64,000 bases of DNA from CAWBKV01 sp041946675. Its GTDB lineage: Archaea; Halobacteriota; Methanosarcinia; Methanotrichales; Methanotrichaceae. Shown here piece by piece: positions 1 to 8,008 of the stretch. The notes beneath the pieces were generated by a model. The model saw only the letters and a program-made list of their open reading frames with translations. It ran no database searches and had not been told where the DNA came from. Positions within the stretch are counted from its first letter, which is position 1. Every line of letters starts with the position of its first letter. The position numbers and the translations under genes are program-made. The stretch covers positions 3,515 to 67,514 of the forward strand of contig JBHGAU010000003.1 of NCBI GenBank assembly GCA_041946675.1. Direction: 5' to 3'.

Positions 1-1
1 T

Positions 2-430
2 AAGGCCTATTACGAGCAGAGATACGTCAATTATACTAAGACTTTCGATGCAATCGAGCCCACAACATCTGAAAAAGAAAAGCTGAACAAGACAAAGGTC
101 ATAGTGATGGTCTGGCAGCAGGACCCTGTTCAGAAGTGGCTGGGCATGAATGTGGTGAATATATTTGCCCCAGATTTCTATATGAATGGAGCTAAAACTC
201 CGGATAAAATCGTGAACGACATCAACGCCAATCCCGACAAATATAAAGGAGTGGCCTACATTATAGAGAACATGCAATCCGGTGAAATGGCGAAGGGCAT
301 CGAAGAGTCTCTGCATGATAAAGGCATTGATGCAAAGAGAGTGATCTTCACGAACTTCCCCGGCTCTTTAAACGGAACGGCTACTATGGCAGATATTCTC
401 AACTATAATAAGCAGCTGGCATTGAATTAA
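2..430 (+). CDS. C-terminal part of a ZnuA/TroA-like metal ABC substrate-binding protein
   Basis: This is the 3' end of a gene whose start lies left of the window; the open frame runs from base 2 to a TAA at 428-430. About 142 residues are visible. They resemble the C-terminal lobe of cluster A-I (ZnuA/TroA family) periplasmic binding proteins: a KVIVMVWQQDP strand, a segment on which compartment or site the metal leaves (VVNIFAPDFYMNG), and a final VAYIIENMQSGEMAKGIEESL helix-strand unit followed by a closing NYNKQLALN helix. Such proteins capture Zn, Mn or other divalent ions outside the membrane. The assignment rests on fold-like sequence patterns and on the metal-transport context, because the metal-binding N-terminal half is missing. 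It could instead be a more distant periplasmic binding protein. Confidence 0.5.
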   Translation, partial: KAYYEQRYVNYTKTFDAIEPTTSEKEKLNKTKVIVMVWQQDPVQKWLGMNVVNIFAPDFYMNGAKTPDKIVNDINANPDKYKGVAYIIENMQSGEMAKGIEESLHDKGIDAKRVIFTNFPGSLNGTATMADILNYNKQLALN

Positions 431-643
431 ATCTGGCGAGCTTCAGCGGATATCCGCTGGAGCTTGAATCTATTTTTCCAGCAGCCTTGCAAATTGGCTA
501 TTTTGTATTACTATTATCAGTCAAGTAATTCTTAATGCGCAGGTTTTCTTAAATAGCTTATATCAATTCACACAAACTATTTATCTAGTATTACTGCATT
601 TAGAAGTAGCTTATCGGCAAGGAGTCCTATAATGGTGATCTGA

Positions 644-2059
644 GTGATCTCTAAATCAACTATCAGGCATATCTTTATTTTGACAGCTTTAACTGCTATA
701 TTTATTTCTGTTTCTGGAAAGGGGTATACTGCAGATTATTGGCTGGATATGGGCAACAAGTTCTTTAGTAAAGAGTCTTATAGCGTGGCCATCGATTGCT
801 ATAATAAATCAATTGAGATCGATTCGAAGAATATATCTGCCAGAATAAATATCGGTTTTGCTCTCACCTATTTGGGGAAAAATGATGAGGCCATAAGAGC
901 ATTCGATGGTGTGATTCAGCTATATCCCAATCTCTCTCAGGCGTTTTATGGAAAAGGCTTGGCTCTTGGGAACCTGGGAAGATATAACGAATCCCTAAAT
1001 GATTTGGATCAAGCCGTTAAGCTGGATAAAAAGAACATGGATGCGTTGTATGCCAAAGGTCTTGTTCTTGCGGCTCTTGGAAAATACGATCAGGCTGCAA
1101 ACGCTTATGACCTGGTCACAAGCCAAGATCCAGAATCCGTTAATGGCTGGTACAGCAAAGGATTGGTTCTTGCAAACTTGGGCAAATATAATGAATCCAT
1201 TTATGCATTTGATAAGGCTATCGAATTGGATCAGGAGTTCGCTTCAGCATGGTATAGCAAAGGCATGGTTCTGGCAAGCCTGGGAAGATATAACGAGTCT
1301 ATCAATGCATTTAATAAGGCTATTGAGATAAATCCGATAGATAACGCCGCCTGGACCAATAAAGGCGAATCGCTCTTTGCATCCGGCAGATATAATGAGT
1401 CCATTATGGCATTTAATAAAGCCATTGAAATAGAACCAAATAATGCCAATGCCTGGAATGACCTGGGTAATGCACTGAAAGTATCAGCAAGATTTAAGGA
1501 ATCGCTCAATGCTTATAACAAGTCGATTGAGCTGGATCCTGATAATGGAAATGCATGGAACGCCAAAGGCCTTTTACTCGCTAATCTGAACAAGTATAAC
1601 GAGTCTTTGAAGTGTTTCGATAGGGCCAGCAATATAGATCCTCAGGAATGGAGGTTCTGGTACAACAATGGACTTGTTCTTGCTCAAATGAATAATAGCA
1701 GCGCTGTTAAGGCTTTTGAAAAGGCCGCTGAGCTGAATGCGAAATGTGACGTTTGCCGGAATAATGAAGGCCTATCCTTAGCCAAACATGGATTATACGA
1801 CAGGGCCATACAGGCATACGATGAGGCCATAAAAATAAACATCCGATATTCAGATGCCTGGAACAACAAAGGCATTGCTCTGATCCAATCCCGCGAAGAT
1901 TATAATGGAGCAATCAGCTGCTTTAACAAAGCCATTGAGATAAATCCAAGAAATGTAGAGGCATGGATCAATAAAAGCAAAGCACTCAAAGCACTCGGCC
2001 GAACTGAGGAGGCGAATGTTGCCTACTCTCAGGCCAAAGAGCTTGGGTATCCGGGATAA
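644..2059 (+). CDS. Secreted tetratricopeptide-repeat protein
   Basis: The protein is 471 residues and starts at a GTG. An N-terminal hydrophobic segment (IFILTALTAIFISVSG) reads as a signal peptide or membrane anchor. The rest is about a dozen consecutive 34-residue TPR units, recognisable by repeated W..KG..L...G.Y.ES...F.KAIE.. patterns; many units carry Y-N-E-S and KAIE at the same places. TPR arrays are protein-protein interaction scaffolds, and secreted ones are abundant in Methanosarcinales. No catalytic motif is visible. It stands alone, with a 213-base upstream gap containing TATTAC boxes (506-511, 589-594) but no exact copy of the shared promoter element. The specific role is unknown. 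Confidence 0.85.
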   Translation: MISKSTIRHIFILTALTAIFISVSGKGYTADYWLDMGNKFFSKESYSVAIDCYNKSIEIDSKNISARINIGFALTYLGKNDEAIRAFDGVIQLYPNLSQAFYGKGLALGNLGRYNESLNDLDQAVKLDKKNMDALYAKGLVLAALGKYDQAANAYDLVTSQDPESVNGWYSKGLVLANLGKYNESIYAFDKAIELDQEFASAWYSKGMVLASLGRYNESINAFNKAIEINPIDNAAWTNKGESLFASGRYNESIMAFNKAIEIEPNNANAWNDLGNALKVSARFKESLNAYNKSIELDPDNGNAWNAKGLLLANLNKYNESLKCFDRASNIDPQEWRFWYNNGLVLAQMNNSSAVKAFEKAAELNAKCDVCRNNEGLSLAKHGLYDRAIQAYDEAIKINIRYSDAWNNKGIALIQSREDYNGAISCFNKAIEINPRNVEAWINKSKALKALGRTEEANVAYSQAKELGYPG

Positions 2060-2083
2060 CTTTTCTTTCGAACTACTGAAAAT

Positions 2084-2112
2084 TTAATACTTTCTTTCAA
2101 AACATTTATAAT
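2084..2112 (+). promoter_or_regulatory. Variant of the shared promoter element before the first Nik/Dpp operon
   Basis: TTAATAC (2084-2090) is followed after 16 bases by TATAAT (2107-2112) inside CATTTATAATTTAG, a TATA-like box. The spacing is one base longer than in the eleven exact sites. A TAGTATTAC follows at 2114-2122. It lies about 80 bases before the SBP start. Confidence 0.35.
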
Positions 2113-2190
2113 TTAGTATTACAAGGACGTATAAACCGCAATTTTCATATACAAAATCAAGAAATTAGTAGCAATGAAAGGAGGAGGAGT

Positions 2191-3771
2191 ATTACGAAAC
2201 CCAATTCGCTTAAGATTTTTTCAGCCCTTCTGTCGATTATCTTTATGCTGAGCGTACCCACCTGTAGTGCAGATGAATCCGGCGGAACCAAGCTAAAGAT
2301 AGGAACACCCAATACGATCAAGTCTGCCAGCATATTGGGAGACACCAATATGGGCGTCTTCTCTCACTTATCAAATCCCACATTAACGAAAATGGCTGCA
2401 GACGGGACGATTGTTGGCCTGACAGCAAAAAGCTATCAGGTCTCTGAAGACGGCAAGACCTGGAGGTTCTTGATCGACGACAATCTTTACTGGAGCGACG
2501 GGACAAAAGTCACTCCAGATGATGTTAAGTTTACCTTCGATTATCTGGCGCAGAAATATCCTGCTGCTGGATGGATGAAGACGACAATTAATGGCATATC
2601 TGTAGACGGTAACACTGTCGTCTTCAAGTTGAACAAGCCTTATTCCAGGCTCAATCTTGAATTCGCCACTTATCCAATCCTCCCCAAGCATATCTGGGAG
2701 AAGATAGACAAACCTATGGAGTACACAAATGAGAGCGCGATTGTAGGATTCGGGCCGTTCGTCATATCCAAAACTGATATGGGCTCAAATGCAATATACC
2801 TTAAGAAAAATCCATACTGGAAAGGGACAACTCCCAAGGTAGACTCAATTGAGCTGGATTTATACAGCAGCCCATCAGCTCTTGCCTTGGCTCTTGATAA
2901 AGGCAGTATCGATGCCTACTATAAGTATGCCGGAACCTATCCCTATACAAGCATACAGAAACTCAAATCCAGCGGCAAATTCGACTTCGTGGAGACGGAC
3001 AATATCGGCCTTATATTCCTTGGAATGAACCTTAAGAATGCTCCAATGTCCGATCTGAACTTCAGAAATGCAGTCTCCTATGCTATAAATTACAGCGAGA
3101 TCCTTAAGGTCGATGCACTTGGATACGGCTCGATCCCTAACAGGGGATTTGTTCCGTCGGCAATGTCCAACTTCAAAGCGACAGGTCCGCTTGAATACAA
3201 CCTTACAAAGGCCAAAGAGCTCCTGGCCGATGCAGGCTACCAGCTATCTGATGGCACTTTGAAAAGTCCTGATGGAAAGGATATCAAACTCACCCTTCTC
3301 ACCAGGTCCGATTATCAGAGGGTCTCTGAGCTGCTGAGGGATTACCTGAAGGCCATTGGAGTCAATGCTGAGATCAAGATGGTGGATTCGAGCACCTGGA
3401 TCAAACAAAAGGATGCCGGGCAATATGATCTGACGGTCACCAGAAGCACTCCCTGGGGAATGCTTATGCATGCCAACTGGGGAACGGGCTATTTCGACTC
3501 CAGGAGGACCGGTGAAGGAGTGTTGCATGTGGTGGACGATCCCAAGTTCCAGAAGCTATGTGATGACATACTAACAGCCACCACCGATGACCAGCTCAAA
3601 GACTATGCCTGCCAGGTCCAGGATTATTATGCAGAGAACCTGCCTGGAATCGCTCTGTATTGGAACAAGGTCTTCACTCCTTACAATAAGGCCTTCACTG
3701 GATGGTATTCTGACCCATTATACGGAATATACAACGTGGATAACTTCCTTAACGTCCAGAGGACAGGCTGA
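2191..3771 (+). CDS. Family-5 solute-binding protein of a nickel/peptide ABC transporter
   Basis: This is an extracytoplasmic binding protein of the SBP_bac_5 (DppA/OppA/NikA) family, the capture component of the importer encoded directly downstream. Family hallmarks are the segment around VSEDGKTWRFLIDDNLYWSDGTKVTPDDVKFTF (not quoted further), the NFRNAVSYAINYSEI helix, and the typical C-terminus with YYAENLPGIALYWNKV. A signal peptide (SLKIFSALLSIIFMLSVPTCSA) precedes the mature start at DESGG. The first ATG in frame (2245) falls inside this signal peptide. The GGAGG at 2183-2187 instead points to an ATT at 2191, giving a lysine-containing N-terminus, so I extended the gene there; this start is uncommon and inferred. 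The ligand (nickel chelate, metallophore or peptide) cannot be read from sequence. Confidence 0.85.
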   Translation: MTKPNSLKIFSALLSIIFMLSVPTCSADESGGTKLKIGTPNTIKSASILGDTNMGVFSHLSNPTLTKMAADGTIVGLTAKSYQVSEDGKTWRFLIDDNLYWSDGTKVTPDDVKFTFDYLAQKYPAAGWMKTTINGISVDGNTVVFKLNKPYSRLNLEFATYPILPKHIWEKIDKPMEYTNESAIVGFGPFVISKTDMGSNAIYLKKNPYWKGTTPKVDSIELDLYSSPSALALALDKGSIDAYYKYAGTYPYTSIQKLKSSGKFDFVETDNIGLIFLGMNLKNAPMSDLNFRNAVSYAINYSEILKVDALGYGSIPNRGFVPSAMSNFKATGPLEYNLTKAKELLADAGYQLSDGTLKSPDGKDIKLTLLTRSDYQRVSELLRDYLKAIGVNAEIKMVDSSTWIKQKDAGQYDLTVTRSTPWGMLMHANWGTGYFDSRRTGEGVLHVVDDPKFQKLCDDILTATTDDQLKDYACQVQDYYAENLPGIALYWNKVFTPYNKAFTGWYSDPLYGIYNVDNFLNVQRTG

Positions 3772-4551
3772 ATGAGCATCTGGACCGATCACTGGAGGAG
3801 CTTTGTCAGCGAGACCAGCTATCTCCGAATTCTAAGGGAGAAGGGAATCTCCAACGACCAGTTCTGGCAGAGCTATCAGATCTATGATGAGGTTCTGAGA
3901 CGCTCAGGATATCCCGGTGAGATCCTCACAAGGATCTCTTCTTATATCCGCCCCGAAGATGTTTTGCTGGATATTGGGGCAGGCACGGGAGCTTTTGCTG
4001 TGCCTCTGGCCAGGATAGCAGATAGGATCATTGCTATCGATCCATCGGATTATCATCTGGGCCTCTTATCCGAGAAGGCGGAAAGGGAAAAGCTGAAAAA
4101 TATCATCCCAATAGCCAATGAATGGAGAGCCGTTAACCCATCTGATATTGGAATGGTTGACTATTCTCTGGCCGCCTACAGCCTCTTTGATCTGGAGATC
4201 GAAGCATTTCTAAGAAGGATGATCGATATCGCTTCAAAAGGGGTATTCATAGTCTTTCGGGCGGGAAAGCCGGACTCTTTGAACGAGTTCGTCTACGGCA
4301 TCAGACCGTCGGCAGATTACAAATGCTTGTGCCACATCCTGGATGATTTGGGCTATAAGTTCGAGTCTGAAATCTTCGAAAGGCATTATGCTCTGCCGAT
4401 GAATCTGGTCTCAAGGCAGTACAGTTTTTCTGGCAAAAGCGTAGATGATCTTAACGAGTTCCTCAGAGCTGAAAAGAGGTTGATAGAGAAGGATGATGGA
4501 TGCTTGGCAGCATTCTCTGTCGAGGATGCTCTGCTATCCATGATTCACTGA
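3772..4551 (+). CDS. Class I SAM-dependent methyltransferase in a Nik/Dpp operon
   Basis: The protein is 259 residues and its ATG directly follows the SBP stop. The Rossmann-fold SAM site is visible as VLLDIGAGTGAFAVPLA (motif I, residues about 63-79) followed by the acidic strand end IIAIDPSDYH. The N-terminus (W..HW..F, then F-W..Y..YDE..RRSGYPGEIL) is shared with the proteins at 19748 and 27977, so these three form a paralogous family. Substrate is unknown. The constant linkage of such enzymes to Opp/Nik permeases in this window suggests modification of an imported or exported metal chelator, but that is inference. It could also be an aminopropyl-transferase-like enzyme rather than a true methyltransferase. 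Confidence 0.8.
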   Translation: MSIWTDHWRSFVSETSYLRILREKGISNDQFWQSYQIYDEVLRRSGYPGEILTRISSYIRPEDVLLDIGAGTGAFAVPLARIADRIIAIDPSDYHLGLLSEKAEREKLKNIIPIANEWRAVNPSDIGMVDYSLAAYSLFDLEIEAFLRRMIDIASKGVFIVFRAGKPDSLNEFVYGIRPSADYKCLCHILDDLGYKFESEIFERHYALPMNLVSRQYSFSGKSVDDLNEFLRAEKRLIEKDDGCLAAFSVEDALLSMIH

Positions 4552-4573
4552 TGAAAAGCCGGACCTCAGAAAA

Positions 4574-5518
4574 ATGTCGCTCCCAATGAAGAGAGCTGTC
4601 AGATACCTTCTGGCGGTATTCCTTATTTTTTCACTCAATTTTGCAATTCCCAGAGCTATGCCTGGAGATCCTTTAACCAACCTTCTGGGCGAGGATGTGC
4701 TATTGACCGATAACACTGTAGCTGAGCTTAGAAGCTCCATGGGCCTCGATATGCCTTTGCAACAGCAGTATATCGAATACTGGAAGAGCATACTTTGCCT
4801 TGATCTTGGCTACTCATACCATTTCCATTCCAAAGTATCCAATATCATTGCAGCAAGGATGAAGTGGACACTTTTGCTCTCCGTGCCATCTCTAATTTTG
4901 GGATCAGTAATTGGATCATTATTTGGTGCAATGGCTGGTTGGAGGAGGCAGGGGTTATTTCAGAGGACCCAAATGGCTGCGTTCTTGTTGATCTACTGCA
5001 CCCCGCCATACTTTTTTTCGCTCATAGTTCTCTACATCTTCTCCTTTAGGCTGGGGCTCTTTCCTTTGAAGGGATTTTATTCAACAGGTACCTCTGAGGA
5101 TATCCTAAGCCACCTATTTTTGCCTGTTGTTGTCATGGCCCTATTCTCGGCATCCAGGAACTTCATGGTAATGAGAGGAAGTGTCATCCAGGAAAAGAGC
5201 AACCATTATGTGGCTTATGCCAGGTCCAAAGGGCTCTATGGAGACCAGATACTCTTCAGGCATATCTTCAAGAACGCCATTCTTCCTATCATCACCCTCC
5301 TTGCTCTCGATTTCGGCTTTATCCTCAGCGGTGCTCTGTTCATAGAGATCGTCTTCTCAATGAACGGCATGGGCAACCTTATTTACGATGCATTGCTATC
5401 GAGAGATTATCCTGTTCTGGAGGGATCTTTTCTTCTTATCACGCTGATGGTCATCTCGGCCAATCTCATTGCTGATCTGCTTTACAGCCGACTGGACCCA
5501 AGGGTGAGGTGGGACTGA
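4574..5518 (+). CDS. DppB/NikB-type ABC permease
   Basis: This is an inner permease subunit of the Opp/Dpp/Nik importer, 314 residues. It has the typical N-terminal membrane helix and PRAMPGDPL motif, GLDMPLQQQYIEYW linker, and the coupling (EAA) loop YARSKGLYGDQILFRHIFKNAILPI, followed by the conserved tail GNLIYDALLSRDYP. It pairs with the DppC protein encoded next, whose start overlaps its stop. The ATG at 4574 lies 22 bases after the methyltransferase stop. Substrate specificity cannot be assigned from the permease sequence. Confidence 0.9.
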   Translation: MSLPMKRAVRYLLAVFLIFSLNFAIPRAMPGDPLTNLLGEDVLLTDNTVAELRSSMGLDMPLQQQYIEYWKSILCLDLGYSYHFHSKVSNIIAARMKWTLLLSVPSLILGSVIGSLFGAMAGWRRQGLFQRTQMAAFLLIYCTPPYFFSLIVLYIFSFRLGLFPLKGFYSTGTSEDILSHLFLPVVVMALFSASRNFMVMRGSVIQEKSNHYVAYARSKGLYGDQILFRHIFKNAILPIITLLALDFGFILSGALFIEIVFSMNGMGNLIYDALLSRDYPVLEGSFLLITLMVISANLIADLLYSRLDPRVRWD

Positions 5519-6342
5519 TGGCTTATGCAAAAAGGTTGAGCATTCAAAGCCTTACAGGACTGATTATATTTCTGGCCTTTTTATCAATGGCCCTATTATC
5601 GCCATCCATTGCCCCTTATGATCCTTGGAAGAGGTTCGAGCCATTTGAACCGCCGAGTATGGATCACCTCCTGGGGACAAACGATATTGGAAACGATATA
5701 CTTTCGGAAGTGATCTACGGCACTAGAGTCTCTTTGATAGTCGGCTGCGGTGCCGCCTTAATGGCCACATTAATCGGCACTGTAGCAGGTACATTTGCAG
5801 GCTATTTCAAAGGAGTTGCAGACGAGGTAATAATGGGAATAACCGATGTTTTTCTGATGATACCTCAGATCCCCCTGATAATAATATTGGCAGCATTCCT
5901 CAGGCCGAGCTTCTGGATCACAGCCGGCATCATGGGCGCATTATGGTGGACATCCACTGCCAGAGTGGTCCGGTCAAGGGTTCTTCAGGTCAGAGAGATG
6001 AGCTTTATTCAGAGCGCAAAATCCCTGGGCTTTTCAGATATTCATATCATCTTGACCGATGTTCTTCCGAACATCATCCATGTGATAATTCCAAAATTTC
6101 TTTTGGCTACAGCCTCAGCAATGATAACTGAAGCATCTCTGTCGTTCTTAGGTTTGGGCGATCCGGCAATGAAAAGCTGGGGAATGATCATCAACTTCGC
6201 ATTCACCAGGGGTGGATTCGATAATGATATGTGGTGGTGGTATCTTCCGCCGGGATTCTGTATAACAATTTTTGTGCTATCTGTTGTGCTCATGGGTTAC
6301 TCTTTAGAGGAACGAGAAGAGCTGGTGGAGAGGATAGAATAG
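5509..6342 (+). CDS. DppC/NikC-type ABC permease
   Basis: This is the second permease of the operon, 277 residues. DppC-family features are the IAPYDPW motif near residue 36, LLGTNDIGNDILSEVIYGTR, and the coupling loop ...SAKSLGFSDIHIILTDVLPN, then ASLSFLGLGDPAMKSWG and a WWWYLPPG segment before the last helix. The GTG start overlaps the dppB stop; an ATG at 5518 is an equally good start and would abut it. It forms a heterodimer with DppB. Confidence 0.9.
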   Translation: MGLMAYAKRLSIQSLTGLIIFLAFLSMALLSPSIAPYDPWKRFEPFEPPSMDHLLGTNDIGNDILSEVIYGTRVSLIVGCGAALMATLIGTVAGTFAGYFKGVADEVIMGITDVFLMIPQIPLIIILAAFLRPSFWITAGIMGALWWTSTARVVRSRVLQVREMSFIQSAKSLGFSDIHIILTDVLPNIIHVIIPKFLLATASAMITEASLSFLGLGDPAMKSWGMIINFAFTRGGFDNDMWWWYLPPGFCITIFVLSVVLMGYSLEEREELVERIE

Positions 6343-6353
6343 CCGCCCAACTG

Positions 6354-7280
6354 TTGATCAGCGATCTTAATGTGGCCTTCGAAACGCCGCTGGGAGTTGT
6401 CAAGGCTGTTGAAGATCTGCAGCTTCATATCGATGAAAACGAGACCGTGGCACTTGTGGGAGAGACTGGCTGCGGAAAGTCTGTGGTGGCAAGCTCAATC
6501 CTTAAACTGCTGCCGGGAAACGCGATCGTATCAGGTCAGGTCATTTATCGGGGAAGAAATCTGCTCGAGATGGATGAGAAGGAGCTTTCCAGGATAAGAG
6601 GAAGCGAAATTGCCCTTATGTTCCAAAATCCGTCACTTGCATTGAACCCTGTCTACAGGGCAGGCGAGCAGATCGCCGAGCCACTCCAAATTCACAAGGG
6701 CGTCTCCAAAAAAGGTGCATTGGAGGCGGCATTGGATCAGCTGAAAAGGTTTCATCTTGGCGATAGAGGAACGATGAATATGTATCCTTTCCAGCTATCC
6801 GGAGGGATGAATCAGAGGGTCATGATATCGGCTTCAGTCATTCTCTCCCCGAAGATTCTGATAGCTGATGAGCCCACTAAAGGTCTCGACCATCCGCTGG
6901 CTGAGGATATGATGCACGAGCTTGAGCGAGTTAAGGAATCAAATAGATCATCCCTGCTTCTTATAACTCATGATCTGGAACTGGCAAGAGAGATATCAGA
7001 CCGGATGGCTGTAATGTACTGCGGCCAGATACTAGAGATTGGAGAAAGCAAAGGGATCTTTAGCCGTCCCTTACATCCGTACACCAAAGCCCTTTTGGAT
7101 AGCTTGCCTGAGCGCGGCTTTAAACCTCTAAATGGGAGCTCCCCATCTATGATCAATCCTCCTTCGGGCTGCAAGTTCCATCCAAGGTGCAGCGCTGCAA
7201 TAGATGAATGTCTCAAAGATCAGGATATGAAAAAGGTTGAAGGAAGTTCAACGAGGCTTGTGAGATGCCGTCTGTATTGA
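6354..7280 (+). CDS. DppD/NikD-type ABC ATPase
   Basis: This ATPase energises the importer encoded upstream. Walker A is GETGCGKS, the signature is LSGGMNQRV, Walker B is ILIADEPTKGLD, and the switch histidine lies in LLITHDLE. The C-terminus carries the Cys-containing GCKFHPRCSAAIDEC motif that in Dpp-type ATPases can hold an Fe-S cluster. The frame is open further upstream inside dppC, but homologous N-termini start near LISDLNVAF, so I chose the TTG at 6354, 11 bases after the dppC stop. The 3' end overlaps the next ATPase gene by 16 bases. Confidence 0.88.
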   Translation: MISDLNVAFETPLGVVKAVEDLQLHIDENETVALVGETGCGKSVVASSILKLLPGNAIVSGQVIYRGRNLLEMDEKELSRIRGSEIALMFQNPSLALNPVYRAGEQIAEPLQIHKGVSKKGALEAALDQLKRFHLGDRGTMNMYPFQLSGGMNQRVMISASVILSPKILIADEPTKGLDHPLAEDMMHELERVKESNRSSLLLITHDLELAREISDRMAVMYCGQILEIGESKGIFSRPLHPYTKALLDSLPERGFKPLNGSSPSMINPPSGCKFHPRCSAAIDECLKDQDMKKVEGSSTRLVRCRLY

Positions 7281-8008
7281 GGGCGGAGCGGATATTCAAG
7301 TCCTACCATTCCGGCACTATCTTTAAGCATAGCCGGGGTGTTTTGGAGGAGGTATCTCTGGAGCTTGAGGAAGGGAAGACATTCGGACTTATGGGCTGCT
7401 CAGGATCGGGCAAGACCACCATTGGGAAGATTTTGGCAGGACTGGAAAAGCCGTCTTCAGGCAGTGTTTTCTTTGAGGGGAATGATATTCTAGGTCTGGA
7501 CAAAAACGGATTTTCCAGGTTTAGAAGAAAGGTCCAGATGGTTTTCCAGGATCCTGAAGGCTCTTTGAACCCCAGGAAAAGCATCGAGAGATCGATACAT
7601 GAGATCTTGGACCTTCTCAAGGTTCCTAAGAGGGAGTGGAAGAAAAAGACATTGGAGACTCTTGAGGCTGTAGGACTCTCCGATGAATTGTTATGCCGCT
7701 ATCCTGCACAGCTGTCAGGCGGCCAGAATCAGAGAGTGGCGCTTGGGAGAGTTCTTCTGCTGGAACCGAAGATCATGATCCTTGATGAGCCCACCTCTGC
7801 TCTGGATATATCTGTTCAGGCTCAGGTTCTCAGGTTGCTTAAGGACCTTCAAAAAGAAAGGGGAATGGCATATCTGCTCATCTCTCATCAAGCAGAGGTT
7901 GTGGGGTTCATGGCTCATCGCATGGGAGTTCTGACAAGAGGAAGGCTGGTGTATTGCTCAATTGGTTCCTTGACAGATTCCTCAATGATTCCTTCCATCT
8001 CCAGATAA
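7265..8008 (+). CDS. DppF/NikE-type ABC ATPase
   Basis: This is the second ATPase of the operon, 247 residues. Walker A is GCSGSGKTT, signature LSGGQNQRVALG, Walker B IMILDEPTSALD and switch LLISHQ. It lacks the C-terminal Cys motif of its partner and stops soon after the nucleotide-binding domain (RLVYCSIG), so it is a short version. The last 94 bases overlap the 3' end of the convergent cobN-like gene on the other strand. It completes the SBP-methyltransferase-B-C-D-F operon. Confidence 0.88.
   Translation: MPSVLRAERIFKSYHSGTIFKHSRGVLEEVSLELEEGKTFGLMGCSGSGKTTIGKILAGLEKPSSGSVFFEGNDILGLDKNGFSRFRRKVQMVFQDPEGSLNPRKSIERSIHEILDLLKVPKREWKKKTLETLEAVGLSDELLCRYPAQLSGGQNQRVALGRVLLLEPKIMILDEPTSALDISVQAQVLRLLKDLQKERGMAYLLISHQAEVVGFMAHRMGVLTRGRLVYCSIGSLTDSSMIPSISR

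Noticed and set aside
481..611. TATTAC boxes at 506-511 and 589-594 as further regulon sites for the TPR gene.
   Set aside because: A partner hexamer at the exact 21-base spacing is lacking for the first and only weak (TCACAC at 568) for the second.
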